13,427 nt of DNA from Spongiibacteraceae bacterium (GCA_030618505.1 JAUXDF010000050.1:1-13427), one strand, 5' to 3'; numbered from the stretch's first letter, positions 7,706 to 13,427 are shown. Program-made: numbers and translations. The notes: generated by a model not told the origin, from the sequence alone.

Positions 7706-7820
7706 CATTCACCTGACAAGCTAGCCGAATCCAGTATGAAAAACTATGGAGCCGCTATTAGGTCTTGCTCCGTTAACATCGCCATAAATCATGGTCGCCC
7801 ACACAGTACACTTTTTCAGC
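7676..7820 (-). pseudogene. Decayed partial copy of RNase P RNA (rnpB 3' region)
   Basis: Four blocks occur in the same order and orientation as in the intact rnpB of this window. GTTAAGCCG is at 7676 (intact 10772), CCGAATCCAGT at 7725 (10843), GGTCTTGCTCCG at 7761 (10882) and CATCGCC at 7777 (10906). The spacings are 49, 36 and 16 here against 71, 39 and 24 in the intact gene, so several deletions have occurred. Weaker similarity between and beyond the blocks (CATTCACCTG, CACTTTTTCAGC) reaches about 7820. In the L15 loop, the GGU that pairs with the tRNA CCA end reads GCU here (7725-7723). With that mutation and no convincing 5' half, it cannot be a working RNase P RNA. It may be transcribed as the 3' tail of the PEP-CTERM message. 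Confidence 0.8.
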
Positions 7821-8053
7821 ATGGCAAGCATTAATCTGAATATATAACAAAAGATAATATTCTTAAAGCCCTTTTCTTGAAATTTATAGACCTTAATTTT
7901 GACACATCAAAGCAGACTGCACCCGCGCCAATACTCAGGCTGCGTTTCATATTGTTCAACACCTTCGGAAATTGTAACCCAGCTTTGTTGCCTGGATTAC
8001 CCTAGGACAGGCGGGCATCAGCACTTTCTTAACAACTACGTCTGTTACGGAAA
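7821..8053. other. Non-coding region between rnpB remnant and PEP-CTERM gene
   Basis: The part 7821-7900 is A+T-rich and featureless. From about 7910 to 8040 the sequence is less A+T-rich and has patchy similarity to the 5' half of rnpB. For example TGTTGCCTGG (7985-7994) resembles TGTTACCTGG of the intact gene, and CACTTTCTT (8021-8029) resembles the conserved ACTTTCCTC. The total distance from 7676 to 8040 is close to the 374-base gene length. This may be the rest of the decayed copy, but the matches are weak. No convincing coding sequence is present. Confidence 0.35.
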
Positions 8054-8776
8054 CTATTTTTTCAGCGCTATACGACGACTAGCCCCCAGCCCGGCTAAAC
8101 CCAGCACGAACAAACCTAGTGATGCCGGCTCGGGTACAGCAGCGTATACGCGAATCGAGTCAATCGTGTACGATGATTCCGTACAATTAAATGGGTCAAG
8201 CCTGTCGTACTGAAAAAAACCAGTGCCGTAATCAGAGGCGTCATCATCAATCCACTCGAATGTTTGACCAAGGCTCACTCCCTGAAGGACATCATCTGTA
8301 ATATCCTTAAAAAATGCCTTCGAATAAAAATATTCGTAGGCAAATGGAGAGCTGCCAACATCCCAATTGAAAGTACTCACTGAATAATTATCTTTTCCGG
8401 CTTGCTCGTCTCCAAGGTGCAAACTATCCATATCTGCAAAATCAGGCACACTCCCCATTGCGGCTTCGTCGATCAACGAACCACTGCCGTGAAGCTCAAC
8501 CGTACCAGTAATCCAGTTTGAAAACGCTACGTGATCAGCGGTAGAAGAAAAAGCGCCACCAAAAACTTCAGCAGGCGCAGCATCGGTATCAAAGGTCCAG
8601 GTTGCCGTAATTCCACGACCATTAAAACTACCCCGAGCACCACTGAAATAGCCATCGGCATCATAACTATTATACGTTGCACCCATTGCCTCCACCGTCA
8701 TCAGCACGGCGTGCGCCTGAACCGCACCACCAAGCAGAACACAGACTAGCGCAGCACTTCCCCATTGCATCCTCAT
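8054..8776 (-). CDS. PEP-CTERM sorting domain-containing secreted protein, function unknown
   Basis: A 240-residue exported protein. The N-terminus is a Sec signal peptide (residues 1-23, hydrophobic core ALVCVLLGGAV, likely cleavage after AHA). The C-terminus is a typical PEP-CTERM sorting signal: VPEP at 214-217, a hydrophobic helix (ASLGLFVLGLAGLG), then a basic tail SRRIALKK. Such proteins are expected to be processed by an exosortase (EpsH/XrtA type), linked to exopolysaccharide production; no exosortase gene is in the window. The middle (about 24-210) is rich in Asp, Gly, Ser and aromatic residues, suggesting a beta-sandwich; I recognise no family. The ATG at 8776 has a good ribosome binding site (AAAGGGG, 6 bases upstream). 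It is divergent from the FAD lipoprotein gene and has no counterpart in the usual mraZ-rnpB neighbourhood, so I infer it was acquired. Confidence 0.9.
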   Translation of the reverse strand: MRMQWGSAALVCVLLGGAVQAHAVLMTVEAMGATYNSYDADGYFSGARGSFNGRGITATWTFDTDAAPAEVFGGAFSSTADHVAFSNWITGTVELHGSGSLIDEAAMGSVPDFADMDSLHLGDEQAGKDNYSVSTFNWDVGSSPFAYEYFYSKAFFKDITDDVLQGVSLGQTFEWIDDDASDYGTGFFQYDRLDPFNCTESSYTIDSIRVYAAVPEPASLGLFVLGLAGLGASRRIALKK

Positions 8777-8812
8777 TTGAAACCCCTTTTACAAATTCCA
8801 TTTAATAGATGA

Positions 8813-8832
8813 TTCGGTGATTGACCACCGAA
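8813..8832. repeat. Perfect 7-bp inverted repeat in the PEP-CTERM 5' leader
   Basis: TTCGGTG (8813-8819), six bases, CACCGAA (8826-8832). It lies 37-56 bases upstream of the PEP-CTERM start codon, so it is either an operator or a leader hairpin. There is no T-run after it. Function unknown. Confidence 0.5.
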
Positions 8833-8882
8833 CCGCCTCTGCCCAGTGAATGGCTTGCTCACTACCCGCAAGTTACCGCTTT

Positions 8883-8904
8883 TTAGCACATTATTAGCAC
8901 ATAA
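8883..8904. repeat. Two tandem 11-bp repeats TTAGCACATWA
   Basis: TTAGCACATTA (8883-8893) is directly followed by TTAGCACATAA (8894-8904), 10 of 11 identical. The one-turn period is what paired sites for a DNA-binding protein would show. Located about 110 bp upstream of the PEP-CTERM start and 280 bp upstream of the FAD gene. Confidence 0.5.
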
Positions 8905-9181
8905 TTTCACAGCATAAGTAATGCCAAGAAATTAAACTTGATACTTTTCAGTCGGTTAAAAATTACCAAGATTTATCATCTTTCATAAACGCAAAGAAAA
9001 TCGACACACCAAGCTGACATAACACAGCCCTCACCACAGTGAAGATTGACGACATCCACCAACGTAGTTATCCACTCAAAAATAAGAAGTTAAAAGGTTT
9101 TTTAAGGCGTTTCTATGGTATAAAATTCATTATTAGCAAACTCGATAAAAACAAGAACACATAAACAGAAAAATAAAACTT

Positions 9182-10630
9182 ATGAAAATATTTTATTACC
9201 AGACGACTCCGACTATAGGTGGGCGCAATTCCGCCAGCTTTAATAGCCTCTTCAACCTATTAGCACTGCCCACCTTGATATTACTTACATCAACACTGTT
9301 TTCCATTGCTGGGTGCGGGCCTTCTTCAAACGGAAAAACTGTCAGCATTAATTCAACGGAAAAGACAAGCCTGGGTAAAGACCAAAGAATAGCGATTATT
9401 GGAGGTGGCGTTGCAGGGTTATCTGCAGCCTATCGATTAAACCAAAAAGGCTATACCAATGTTGTCGTATTTGAAAAATCAAACCGGGTAGGCGGAAAAG
9501 TATCTACGTTCTTTTATGACGGTTTGGCATATGAAACAGGAGCCATTGTGGTATCGCCACACTTCACTGACTTCATAAAACTAGCCAGAGAGGTCGGTAT
9601 TGAAATTAAGGGCTATCCCGGGGAATTTTCATATTTTGAAAATGGCGACCACATGAGTCACAAGCAGTTTTTGAACAGTGAGTTCAGCCAATGGGAGATA
9701 CTGACCTCAATGGTTTCCACCTATTTCTACAGCCTAAGGCACCCCGAGATCGCCAGAAATGGCTTTAAGGATATTCCTGAAGAACTAACGCTACCAATGA
9801 ATGCATTTCTATTAGAAAACCCTTCGTTGGTACCACTAGCTCGTCTCCTCGAACCAGGTTTTGTAACTTTTGGCTATGGTTACTACAATCAAATTCCGGC
9901 CATCTATTATTTGAAAGAAATGCACTCAACTGTTCTTTCAATGTTTGCTGAAGGCCCTGAAACCGGCGCCTATTTCTATTTTCCTGAAGGCTACTCTACG
10001 CTTATGCAACGCCTGGCAAGCTATAGTGATGTTAAAACTGCTACGCCTGTCACTAAAGTCTCTAGAAATGACAAGGGCATAATTAAAGTCACTACCAACA
10101 ACGAAACCACAGAGTTTGACAAACTGATTATTGCCACGCCTCTCGATACTGCTGTGAGCTACCTAGACACAAGTAACGAAGAAAAAGAATTGTTTGAGAT
10201 GATTCACTATTACAATTATTACACACTTGTATTCCGGGCAAGCGGACTACCAAAGGAAACCATCAGCCTGGCAACCAATACCAAGCCAGACTTCGTCGAC
10301 AACCTGATGATGTTTGGCAACCCATACAAGGATAACGATGTATATATTGCATATATGCAAGTTTCAGTGGGCACTAGTGACGACAAAGTACTACACAACT
10401 TTATAAAGGGAGTTGAGAACCTTGGAGGAAAAGTAGAAAAATCCTTAAAACTCAGTCAATGGAGCTACTTTCCACACGTAAGTAGCTCAGCTATGAAGAG
10501 CGGCTATTTCGAGAAACTTGGCTCATTGCAAGGTAAGCGCAATACGTATTATGTCGGCAGTGTTTTAGGGCACGAATTTGTCCCAACTACTGCAGCCTAC
10601 TCAATAAACCTAATTGATCGAGAGTTTTAG
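9182..10630 (+). CDS. Predicted lipoprotein, FAD-dependent amine-oxidase-like oxidoreductase
   Basis: 482 residues. A long N-region (1-24) precedes a hydrophobic stretch (25-44) ending in the lipobox I-A-G-C with C45, so it is probably a lipid-anchored protein facing the periplasm or outside. Residues 69-107 form an FAD-binding Rossmann unit: RIAIIGGGVAGLSAAYRL (GxGxxG 74-79), the ribose-binding acid E98 in VVVFEKS, and NRVGGKV. LAYETGAIVV and the C-terminal end (YYVGSVLGHEFVPTTAAYS) fit the flavin-containing amine oxidase superfamily. A catalytic identity or substrate cannot be given. It has no twin-arginine motif, although cofactor-loaded flavoproteins are often exported by Tat. The ATG at 9182 has little Shine-Dalgarno, yet it is the only ATG before the signal sequence. 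It is divergent from the PEP-CTERM gene and convergent with rnpB; the insert context suggests acquisition. Confidence 0.88.
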   Translation: MKIFYYQTTPTIGGRNSASFNSLFNLLALPTLILLTSTLFSIAGCGPSSNGKTVSINSTEKTSLGKDQRIAIIGGGVAGLSAAYRLNQKGYTNVVVFEKSNRVGGKVSTFFYDGLAYETGAIVVSPHFTDFIKLAREVGIEIKGYPGEFSYFENGDHMSHKQFLNSEFSQWEILTSMVSTYFYSLRHPEIARNGFKDIPEELTLPMNAFLLENPSLVPLARLLEPGFVTFGYGYYNQIPAIYYLKEMHSTVLSMFAEGPETGAYFYFPEGYSTLMQRLASYSDVKTATPVTKVSRNDKGIIKVTTNNETTEFDKLIIATPLDTAVSYLDTSNEEKELFEMIHYYNYYTLVFRASGLPKETISLATNTKPDFVDNLMMFGNPYKDNDVYIAYMQVSVGTSDDKVLHNFIKGVENLGGKVEKSLKLSQWSYFPHVSSSAMKSGYFEKLGSLQGKRNTYYVGSVLGHEFVPTTAAYSINLIDREF

Positions 10631-10762
10631 CAAGTCAAGCACCCCTATAAAAACAAGATGTCATCTAAGAAGCACCTGCTTTGTGCAACACTTATACCGC
10701 CTCTTGCATTAGCGCCACAGAATGCCATAAACAATAAATAAATTAGCATGTTAGAATAATTT

Positions 10763-11136
10763 GAGTTAGCCGTTAAGCCGGGTTTTGTCGTGGACAGTCA
10801 TTCATCTAGGATGCACGTCACCGTACACCTCAAGCAACCTACCCGAATCCAGTGCGGGCCACACCTAAAGGATTCCTATTTGGTCTTGCTCCGAGCGGGG
10901 TTTACCATCGCCGTGAACTGTTGCCAGTCACGCGGTGCGCTCTTACCGCACCTTTTCAACCTTACCGGCGACACCAGGGCATAAACCCAGGCGCCACGTA
11001 GGCGGTATACTTTCTGCTGCACTTCCCGTAGGCTCACGCCCCCCAGGTGTTACCTGGCACTTTGCCCTATGGAGCCCGGACTTTCCTCCCTACCAGCCAT
11101 CAAAGATGGGCGATACGGCGACTGCCTAGCCAACTC
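10763..11136 (-). ncRNA. rnpB: RNase P RNA (class A), intact
   Basis: Catalytic RNA that, with the RnpA protein, removes 5' leaders from pre-tRNA. Reading the minus strand, the universally conserved 5' block is GAGGAAAGTCCGGGCTCC, followed by ATAGGGC, GCCAGGTAAC, GTGCGGTAAGAGCGCACCG, CGGAGCAAGACCAAATAGG, the L15 loop with GGU (10843-10841), CTAGATGAATGACTGTCC and the 3' block ACCCGGCTTA. The ends are set by the P1 helix: GAGTTGGC at 11136-11129 pairs with GCTAACTC at 10770-10763, with one G-U pair. The 374-base length compares with 377 in E. coli. There is no clear intrinsic terminator just beyond the 3' end; the only good one lies beyond the decayed copy near 7660. In P. aeruginosa rnpB lies directly between rsmI and mraZ; here 3.4 kb separates it from mraZ. 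Confidence 0.97.
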
Positions 11137-11143
11137 GCGGGCA

Positions 11144-11172
11144 AGGCTAACGTGACTTGGCAAAAATGGCAA
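11144..11172 (-). promoter_or_regulatory. Putative rnpB promoter with GC-rich discriminator
   Basis: Minus strand: -35 TTGCCA (11172-11167, 5 of 6 to consensus), a 17-base spacer, -10 TAGCCT (11149-11144, 3 of 6), then 7 bases (TGCCCGC) to the predicted RNA 5' end at 11136. The GC-rich discriminator is what stable-RNA promoters under growth-rate control often have. A second TTGCCA at 11163-11158 lies inside the spacer. Confidence 0.55.
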
Positions 11173-11237
11173 GCGCGAAGAGAAATACCACAGACTACTG
11201 CACCAAAAACCTAGCGCCACCTCGCTCCTTTTAGTTA

Positions 11238-11379
11238 GTGCCCATCCAGAAATTAAACAAAGAGGTCATGGTCAACGCAAATCTTGCGACTTAAAGGCCT
11301 TGAAAAGGCCTAGGAGCTAGATTTGCGTTGGCCATGACTGGACTTTATTTTCGAAAATCAGCTGTTTCTGGATGGGCAC
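11238..11379. mobile_element. 142-bp MITE-like element with 15-bp perfect terminal inverted repeats
   Basis: The ends are GTGCCCATCCAGAAA (11238-11252) and its exact reverse complement (11365-11379). The direct repeat TAGTTA flanks it at 11232-11237 and 11380-11385, consistent with a 6-bp target duplication. The interior contains a second inverted repeat (20-bp arms) and a small apical palindrome pair, but no coding sequence. This is the form of a non-autonomous miniature element moved by a transposase elsewhere. It sits between rsmI and the rnpB promoter, and its right end supplies the last base of the rsmI stop codon. If TA alone is the duplication, the terminal repeats would be 15 bp inside TA; I cannot assign a transposase family. 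Confidence 0.75.
11265..11338. repeat. Internal 20-bp inverted repeat of the element
   Basis: GTCATGGTCAACGCAAATCT (11265-11284) faces a 20-base arm at 11319-11338 that is its reverse complement with one difference (a T-G pair on the plus strand). Between them AGGCCT occurs at 11295-11300 and 11306-11311, giving a further 6-bp stem with loop TGAAA. Together with the terminal repeats the element could fold into one three-tier hairpin, as DNA or as RNA in the rsmI 3' region. A separate 12-bp palindrome lies at 11347-11358 (ATTTTCGAAAAT). Confidence 0.75.
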
Positions 11380-12230
11380 TAGTTATTATTCTCGCTGCTA
11401 TCTGTCACCAAAAACTGATACAACTCGCGTTTTTTGACGCCGGTAATTTTCGCCGCCAAGGCAGCGGCCTGTTTTGGTGCCAACTCCTCTGCAAGGATTT
11501 CTACAATGCGCATCACGTCTTCAGAAAGTTCTATATCGACCTTTGTATCATCACCCGCCACCATGACTACAAACTCACCACGCTGCTGGTTAGTATCGGC
11601 CAGCACCCATTCACACAACAGCTGCAAGCTGCCATTTTTGACCGTCTCAAAGGTTTTGGTTAATTCACGGGCAATCACAGCATTTCTATCAGTACCAAAT
11701 ACTTCTCGCATATCCTGCAAGCTATCAACAATCCGGTGGGGTGACTCATAAAAAACCAGTGTTCTGCACTCTTTTTTTAATCCCTCCAACTGTTTTTTAC
11801 GCGCCCCGGCTTTGGATGGCAGAAAACCTTCAAAAATAAAACGATCTGTCGGCAAACCGGCAACACTCAAGGCAGCGGTCATTGCACAGGCTCCGGGAAT
11901 CGGCACCACCTTCACGCCCTGCTCGCGAGCCAGTTTGACCAGGCGGTAGCCGGGGTCAGATATCAACGGAGTACCTGCATCCGAGATCAAGGCAACACTG
12001 CCGCCTTGCTGGAGTTTATTGAGAATTCCATTTACCCGTCGCTCATCACTGTGATCATGATAGGCAACCAAAGGCTTTTTAATATGGAAATGGCTTAATA
12101 ATTTCCCGCTATGACGGCTATCTTCCACCGCAATCAAATCCACTGATTGTAGAACCTCTACCGCTCGGGGTACCATATCACCTAAATTTCCAATGGGGGT
12201 GGCGACAATGAACAATACCGCTTCAGCCAT
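11379..12230 (-). CDS. rsmI: 16S rRNA (cytidine(1402)-2'-O)-methyltransferase RsmI
   Basis: SAM-dependent tetrapyrrole-methylase-fold enzyme that 2'-O-methylates C1402 of 16S rRNA, the nucleotide also modified by RsmH from the same region. The 283 residues fit the family (about 286 in E. coli). Motifs: VATPIGNLGDMVPRA (9-23), AVEDSRHSGKLL (34-45), ALISDAGTPLISDPGYRLV (80-98), VPIPGACAMTAALSVAGLP (109-127), FIFEGFLPSK (131-140), FYESPHRI and IARELTKTFE. The ATG at 12230 follows AGGA 9 bases upstream. The reading frame ends ...SSENNN with TAG at 11381-11379. The G of that stop belongs to the inserted 142-bp element, whereas the uninserted sequence would read TAA, so the protein is unchanged. 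It is divergent from lpoA across 118 bases. Confidence 0.97.
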   Translation of the reverse strand: MAEAVLFIVATPIGNLGDMVPRAVEVLQSVDLIAVEDSRHSGKLLSHFHIKKPLVAYHDHSDERRVNGILNKLQQGGSVALISDAGTPLISDPGYRLVKLAREQGVKVVPIPGACAMTAALSVAGLPTDRFIFEGFLPSKAGARKKQLEGLKKECRTLVFYESPHRIVDSLQDMREVFGTDRNAVIARELTKTFETVKNGSLQLLCEWVLADTNQQRGEFVVMVAGDDTKVDIELSEDVMRIVEILAEELAPKQAAALAAKITGVKKRELYQFLVTDSSENNN

Positions 12231-12249
12231 ATGCTGTAATCCTGTTATT

Positions 12250-12304
12250 TATAAATAGCTTATAAGTAGCTCGTGAGCAGTTAATGAGCAGCCAATGGGT
12301 CACT
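12250..12304. repeat. Degenerate 11-bp tandem repeats between rsmI and lpoA
   Basis: The units are TATAAATAGCT (12250), TATAAGTAGCT (12261), CGTGAGCAGTT (12272), AATGAGCAGCC (12283) and, weaker, AATGGGTCACT (12294). Units 1 and 2 match at 10 of 11 positions, units 3 and 4 at 7 of 11. Units 2 and 3 match at 6 of 11, and all their differences are transitions. The array fills much of the divergent promoter region. It may be a regulatory array with helical period or an old slippage product. I found no convincing complete sigma70 promoter for either gene here. Confidence 0.5.
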
Positions 12305-12348
12305 AATAATCATCCAGGCTGCCAATACAGCCCACTGTCAAAGGTTCT

Positions 12349-13427
12349 ATGCTAAATACGCTTAAAACAACACAGAGTCTACCACTGCTGCTGCTCACTG
12401 TTTGCGCTATATTACTATTGAATGGCTGCGGCTCTACGCCAGATGAAGCTCAGACGGATCTTAATGCGCCGACCTCCATCACCGAGCAAGTCCAGGATCT
12501 GCTATTACAGGCTAGCAACAGTGAAAGGCCGCAAGAAGCTCACCGCCTGCAGATTAAAGCGGCCCAATTACTACGACAGCAAGGCAAGAACAATCTGGCC
12601 AGCCAGCTCCTTGCCAACATCAAGCCACAACAACTTCACCGCGAGCAGCTCGGCACCTATACCTTACTCTACAGCGGGCTACTACTGGATTCCGGCGATA
12701 TCGATGGCGCATTACTACAGTTAAACCGGGAACAGCTATTATTTGAAGTTGACCTGATGTCACTCTCCACTCAAGTTGGCATCAGCGATCTGAGAGCTCG
12801 CGCACTATCACTACGCGGCAGTCATCTGGCCAGTGTTCAGGAGCGTATCTACATCGCCCCCTTGCTCGAAGAACAAACCCAAATGGACTACAACCGCGAG
12901 GCGATCTGGCAATCCTTGATGTTTCTCTCCAAAGAGGAGCTCACCGAGTACCTGACCAAGGCAATAACCGATGATTATCAGGGCTGGCTTGAGCTGGCTA
13001 TCATAGCCAAGGGCGATCAAGGCGACCTGGATGTTCAAGTCGCCGAACTGGAGCAGTGGCAGCTCAGCCGACAAGGCCATCCCGCCGCACAACAATTGCC
13101 CGATGGCATGGCAATACTGAAGGAAACCGCAGCCAATCGCCCAAGACAGCTCGCCCTGCTACTGCCACTTTCCGGCAAGATTGGCGCTGCCGGGCAAACT
13201 ATTCGAGATGGCTTTCTAGCGGCGCTGTATCACGGACAAAAACAATCAGCACCTCTAGTCAAACTATATGACACAGAGCAATCAACCGACTTTAGCGCCC
13301 TGTATCAACAGGCAGTGAATGATGGTGCCGAGCTAATTATTGGACCGCTGACCAAAGACAAAGTGCACTTGCTATATGACATGGTAGAGCTGCCTGTACC
13401 CACTCTGGCTCTAAACCAGATTGATGA
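12349..13427 (+). CDS. lpoA: Penicillin-binding protein activator LpoA, outer-membrane lipoprotein (partial, C-terminus outside window)
   Basis: LpoA spans the periplasm from the outer membrane and activates the transpeptidase of PBP1A. The frame opens at ATG 12349 (AAGG four bases upstream) and runs off the window after 359 codons without a stop. The N-terminus is a lipoprotein signal: hydrophobic residues 11-24, then lipobox LNGC with C27. Residues about 40-250 are helical and Leu/Gln/Ala-rich with tandem-helix character (HRLQIKAAQLLRQQGKNNLA), matching the TPR-like N-terminal domain. From about residue 266 a periplasmic-binding-protein-like domain begins: LALLLPLSGKIGAAGQTIRD, then GAELIIGPLTKDKV and PVPTLALNQ. 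The rsmI-lpoA divergent pair is the usual gammaproteobacterial arrangement. The usual downstream gene, yraN, would be outside the window. Confidence 0.95.
   Translation, partial: MLNTLKTTQSLPLLLLTVCAILLLNGCGSTPDEAQTDLNAPTSITEQVQDLLLQASNSERPQEAHRLQIKAAQLLRQQGKNNLASQLLANIKPQQLHREQLGTYTLLYSGLLLDSGDIDGALLQLNREQLLFEVDLMSLSTQVGISDLRARALSLRGSHLASVQERIYIAPLLEEQTQMDYNREAIWQSLMFLSKEELTEYLTKAITDDYQGWLELAIIAKGDQGDLDVQVAELEQWQLSRQGHPAAQQLPDGMAILKETAANRPRQLALLLPLSGKIGAAGQTIRDGFLAALYHGQKQSAPLVKLYDTEQSTDFSALYQQAVNDGAELIIGPLTKDKVHLLYDMVELPVPTLALNQID

Larger units (their letters stand above)
8777..9181. other. Divergent intergenic region between PEP-CTERM and FAD lipoprotein genes
   Basis: This stretch of about 400 bases holds the control signals of both neighbours and no credible gene. 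Seen directly: the AAAGGGG ribosome binding site of the leftward gene (8783-8789), a 7-bp inverted repeat (8813-8832), an 11-bp tandem repeat (8883-8904), and a TATAAAAT -10-like box for the rightward gene at 9119-9126 without a convincing -35. The rightward gene has no clear ribosome binding site; its leader just before the ATG is A-rich. No sigma54 GG/GC pattern was found for the PEP-CTERM gene, although some PEP-CTERM genes use one. Confidence 0.5.

Noticed and set aside
8068..8087. Similarity of CTATACGACGACTAG to the 5' end region of rnpB (CGATACGGCGACTGCCTAG)
   Set aside because: It lies inside the PEP-CTERM reading frame and encodes the typical basic tail (SRRIAL), so coding constraint explains it; extending the rnpB copy that far is not justified.
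7899..8213. Plus-strand reading frame of 104 codons
   Set aside because: It overlaps the PEP-CTERM C-terminus in antisense and the non-coding region, has no ribosome binding site and no recognisable domain.
10631..10762. Possible bidirectional terminator between the FAD gene and rnpB
   Set aside because: Only weak stems (such as GCAC/GTGC with a 7-base loop) and no adjoining T-run were found.
10790..11129. Two overlapping plus-strand reading frames of 64 codons each
   Set aside because: They are antisense to the intact RNase P RNA gene and have no protein features.
7654..12304. CRISPR-like array among the short repeats
   Set aside because: The repeats are inverted or 11-bp tandem units without unique spacers, and no cas gene is present.
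12811..13095. Minus-strand reading frame of 94 codons
   Set aside because: Antisense shadow of lpoA, whose own frame is open through the whole region with clear LpoA motifs.

Overview
The window is a chromosomal segment of a Gram-negative gammaproteobacterium. It carries the start of the division and cell-wall (dcw) cluster, the RNase P RNA gene, and the divergent pair rsmI / lpoA. The order lpoA <> rsmI - rnpB - mraZ - rsmH - ftsL - ftsI - murE - murF - mraY is the one I recall from Pseudomonas aeruginosa, where rnpB lies between mraZ and rsmI. That order, the LpoA lipoprotein, the meso-DAP type MurE and a PEP-CTERM protein point to the Pseudomonadales/Cellvibrionales side of the class. I cannot name a genus.

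Positions 1-7321 (minus strand): mraY (C-terminal part outside the window), murF, murE, ftsI, ftsL, rsmH and mraZ. The genes overlap or lie within a few bases of each other, except for a 40-base gap between mraZ and rsmH. A strong sigma70-type promoter (7441-7470) is followed by three MraZ boxes with an exact 10-bp period (7405-7430), so the operon is probably autoregulated by MraZ. The products make the lipid-linked peptidoglycan precursor (MurE, MurF, MraY), crosslink septal wall (FtsI), support the divisome (FtsL) and methylate 16S rRNA (RsmH).

Positions 7322-10762 hold accessory material lying between mraZ and rnpB. Next to the mraZ promoter is a decayed copy of the 3' part of rnpB (7676-7820) with its own intrinsic terminator. 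Then come a PEP-CTERM secreted protein gene (minus) and, divergent from it, a predicted lipoprotein with an FAD-binding amine-oxidase-like fold (plus). The intact rnpB follows at 10763-11136 (minus). The segment is thus bracketed by an intact and a broken rnpB copy in the same orientation, as expected after insertion at, or duplication of, rnpB.

Positions 11137-13427: the rnpB promoter, then a 142-bp non-coding element with 15-bp perfect terminal inverted repeats and a 6-bp target duplication. It inserted exactly at the rsmI stop codon, so its first base now completes that codon (TAG instead of the inferred ancestral TAA). Then rsmI (minus), a divergent promoter region with degenerate 11-bp tandem repeats, and the first 359 codons of lpoA (plus), an outer-membrane lipoprotein activator of PBP1A. 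No CRISPR array, tRNA or transposase/integrase gene was seen. The most notable items are the rnpB remnant, the element in the rsmI stop codon, and a Gln in place of the usual Asn of the FtsI SxN motif.
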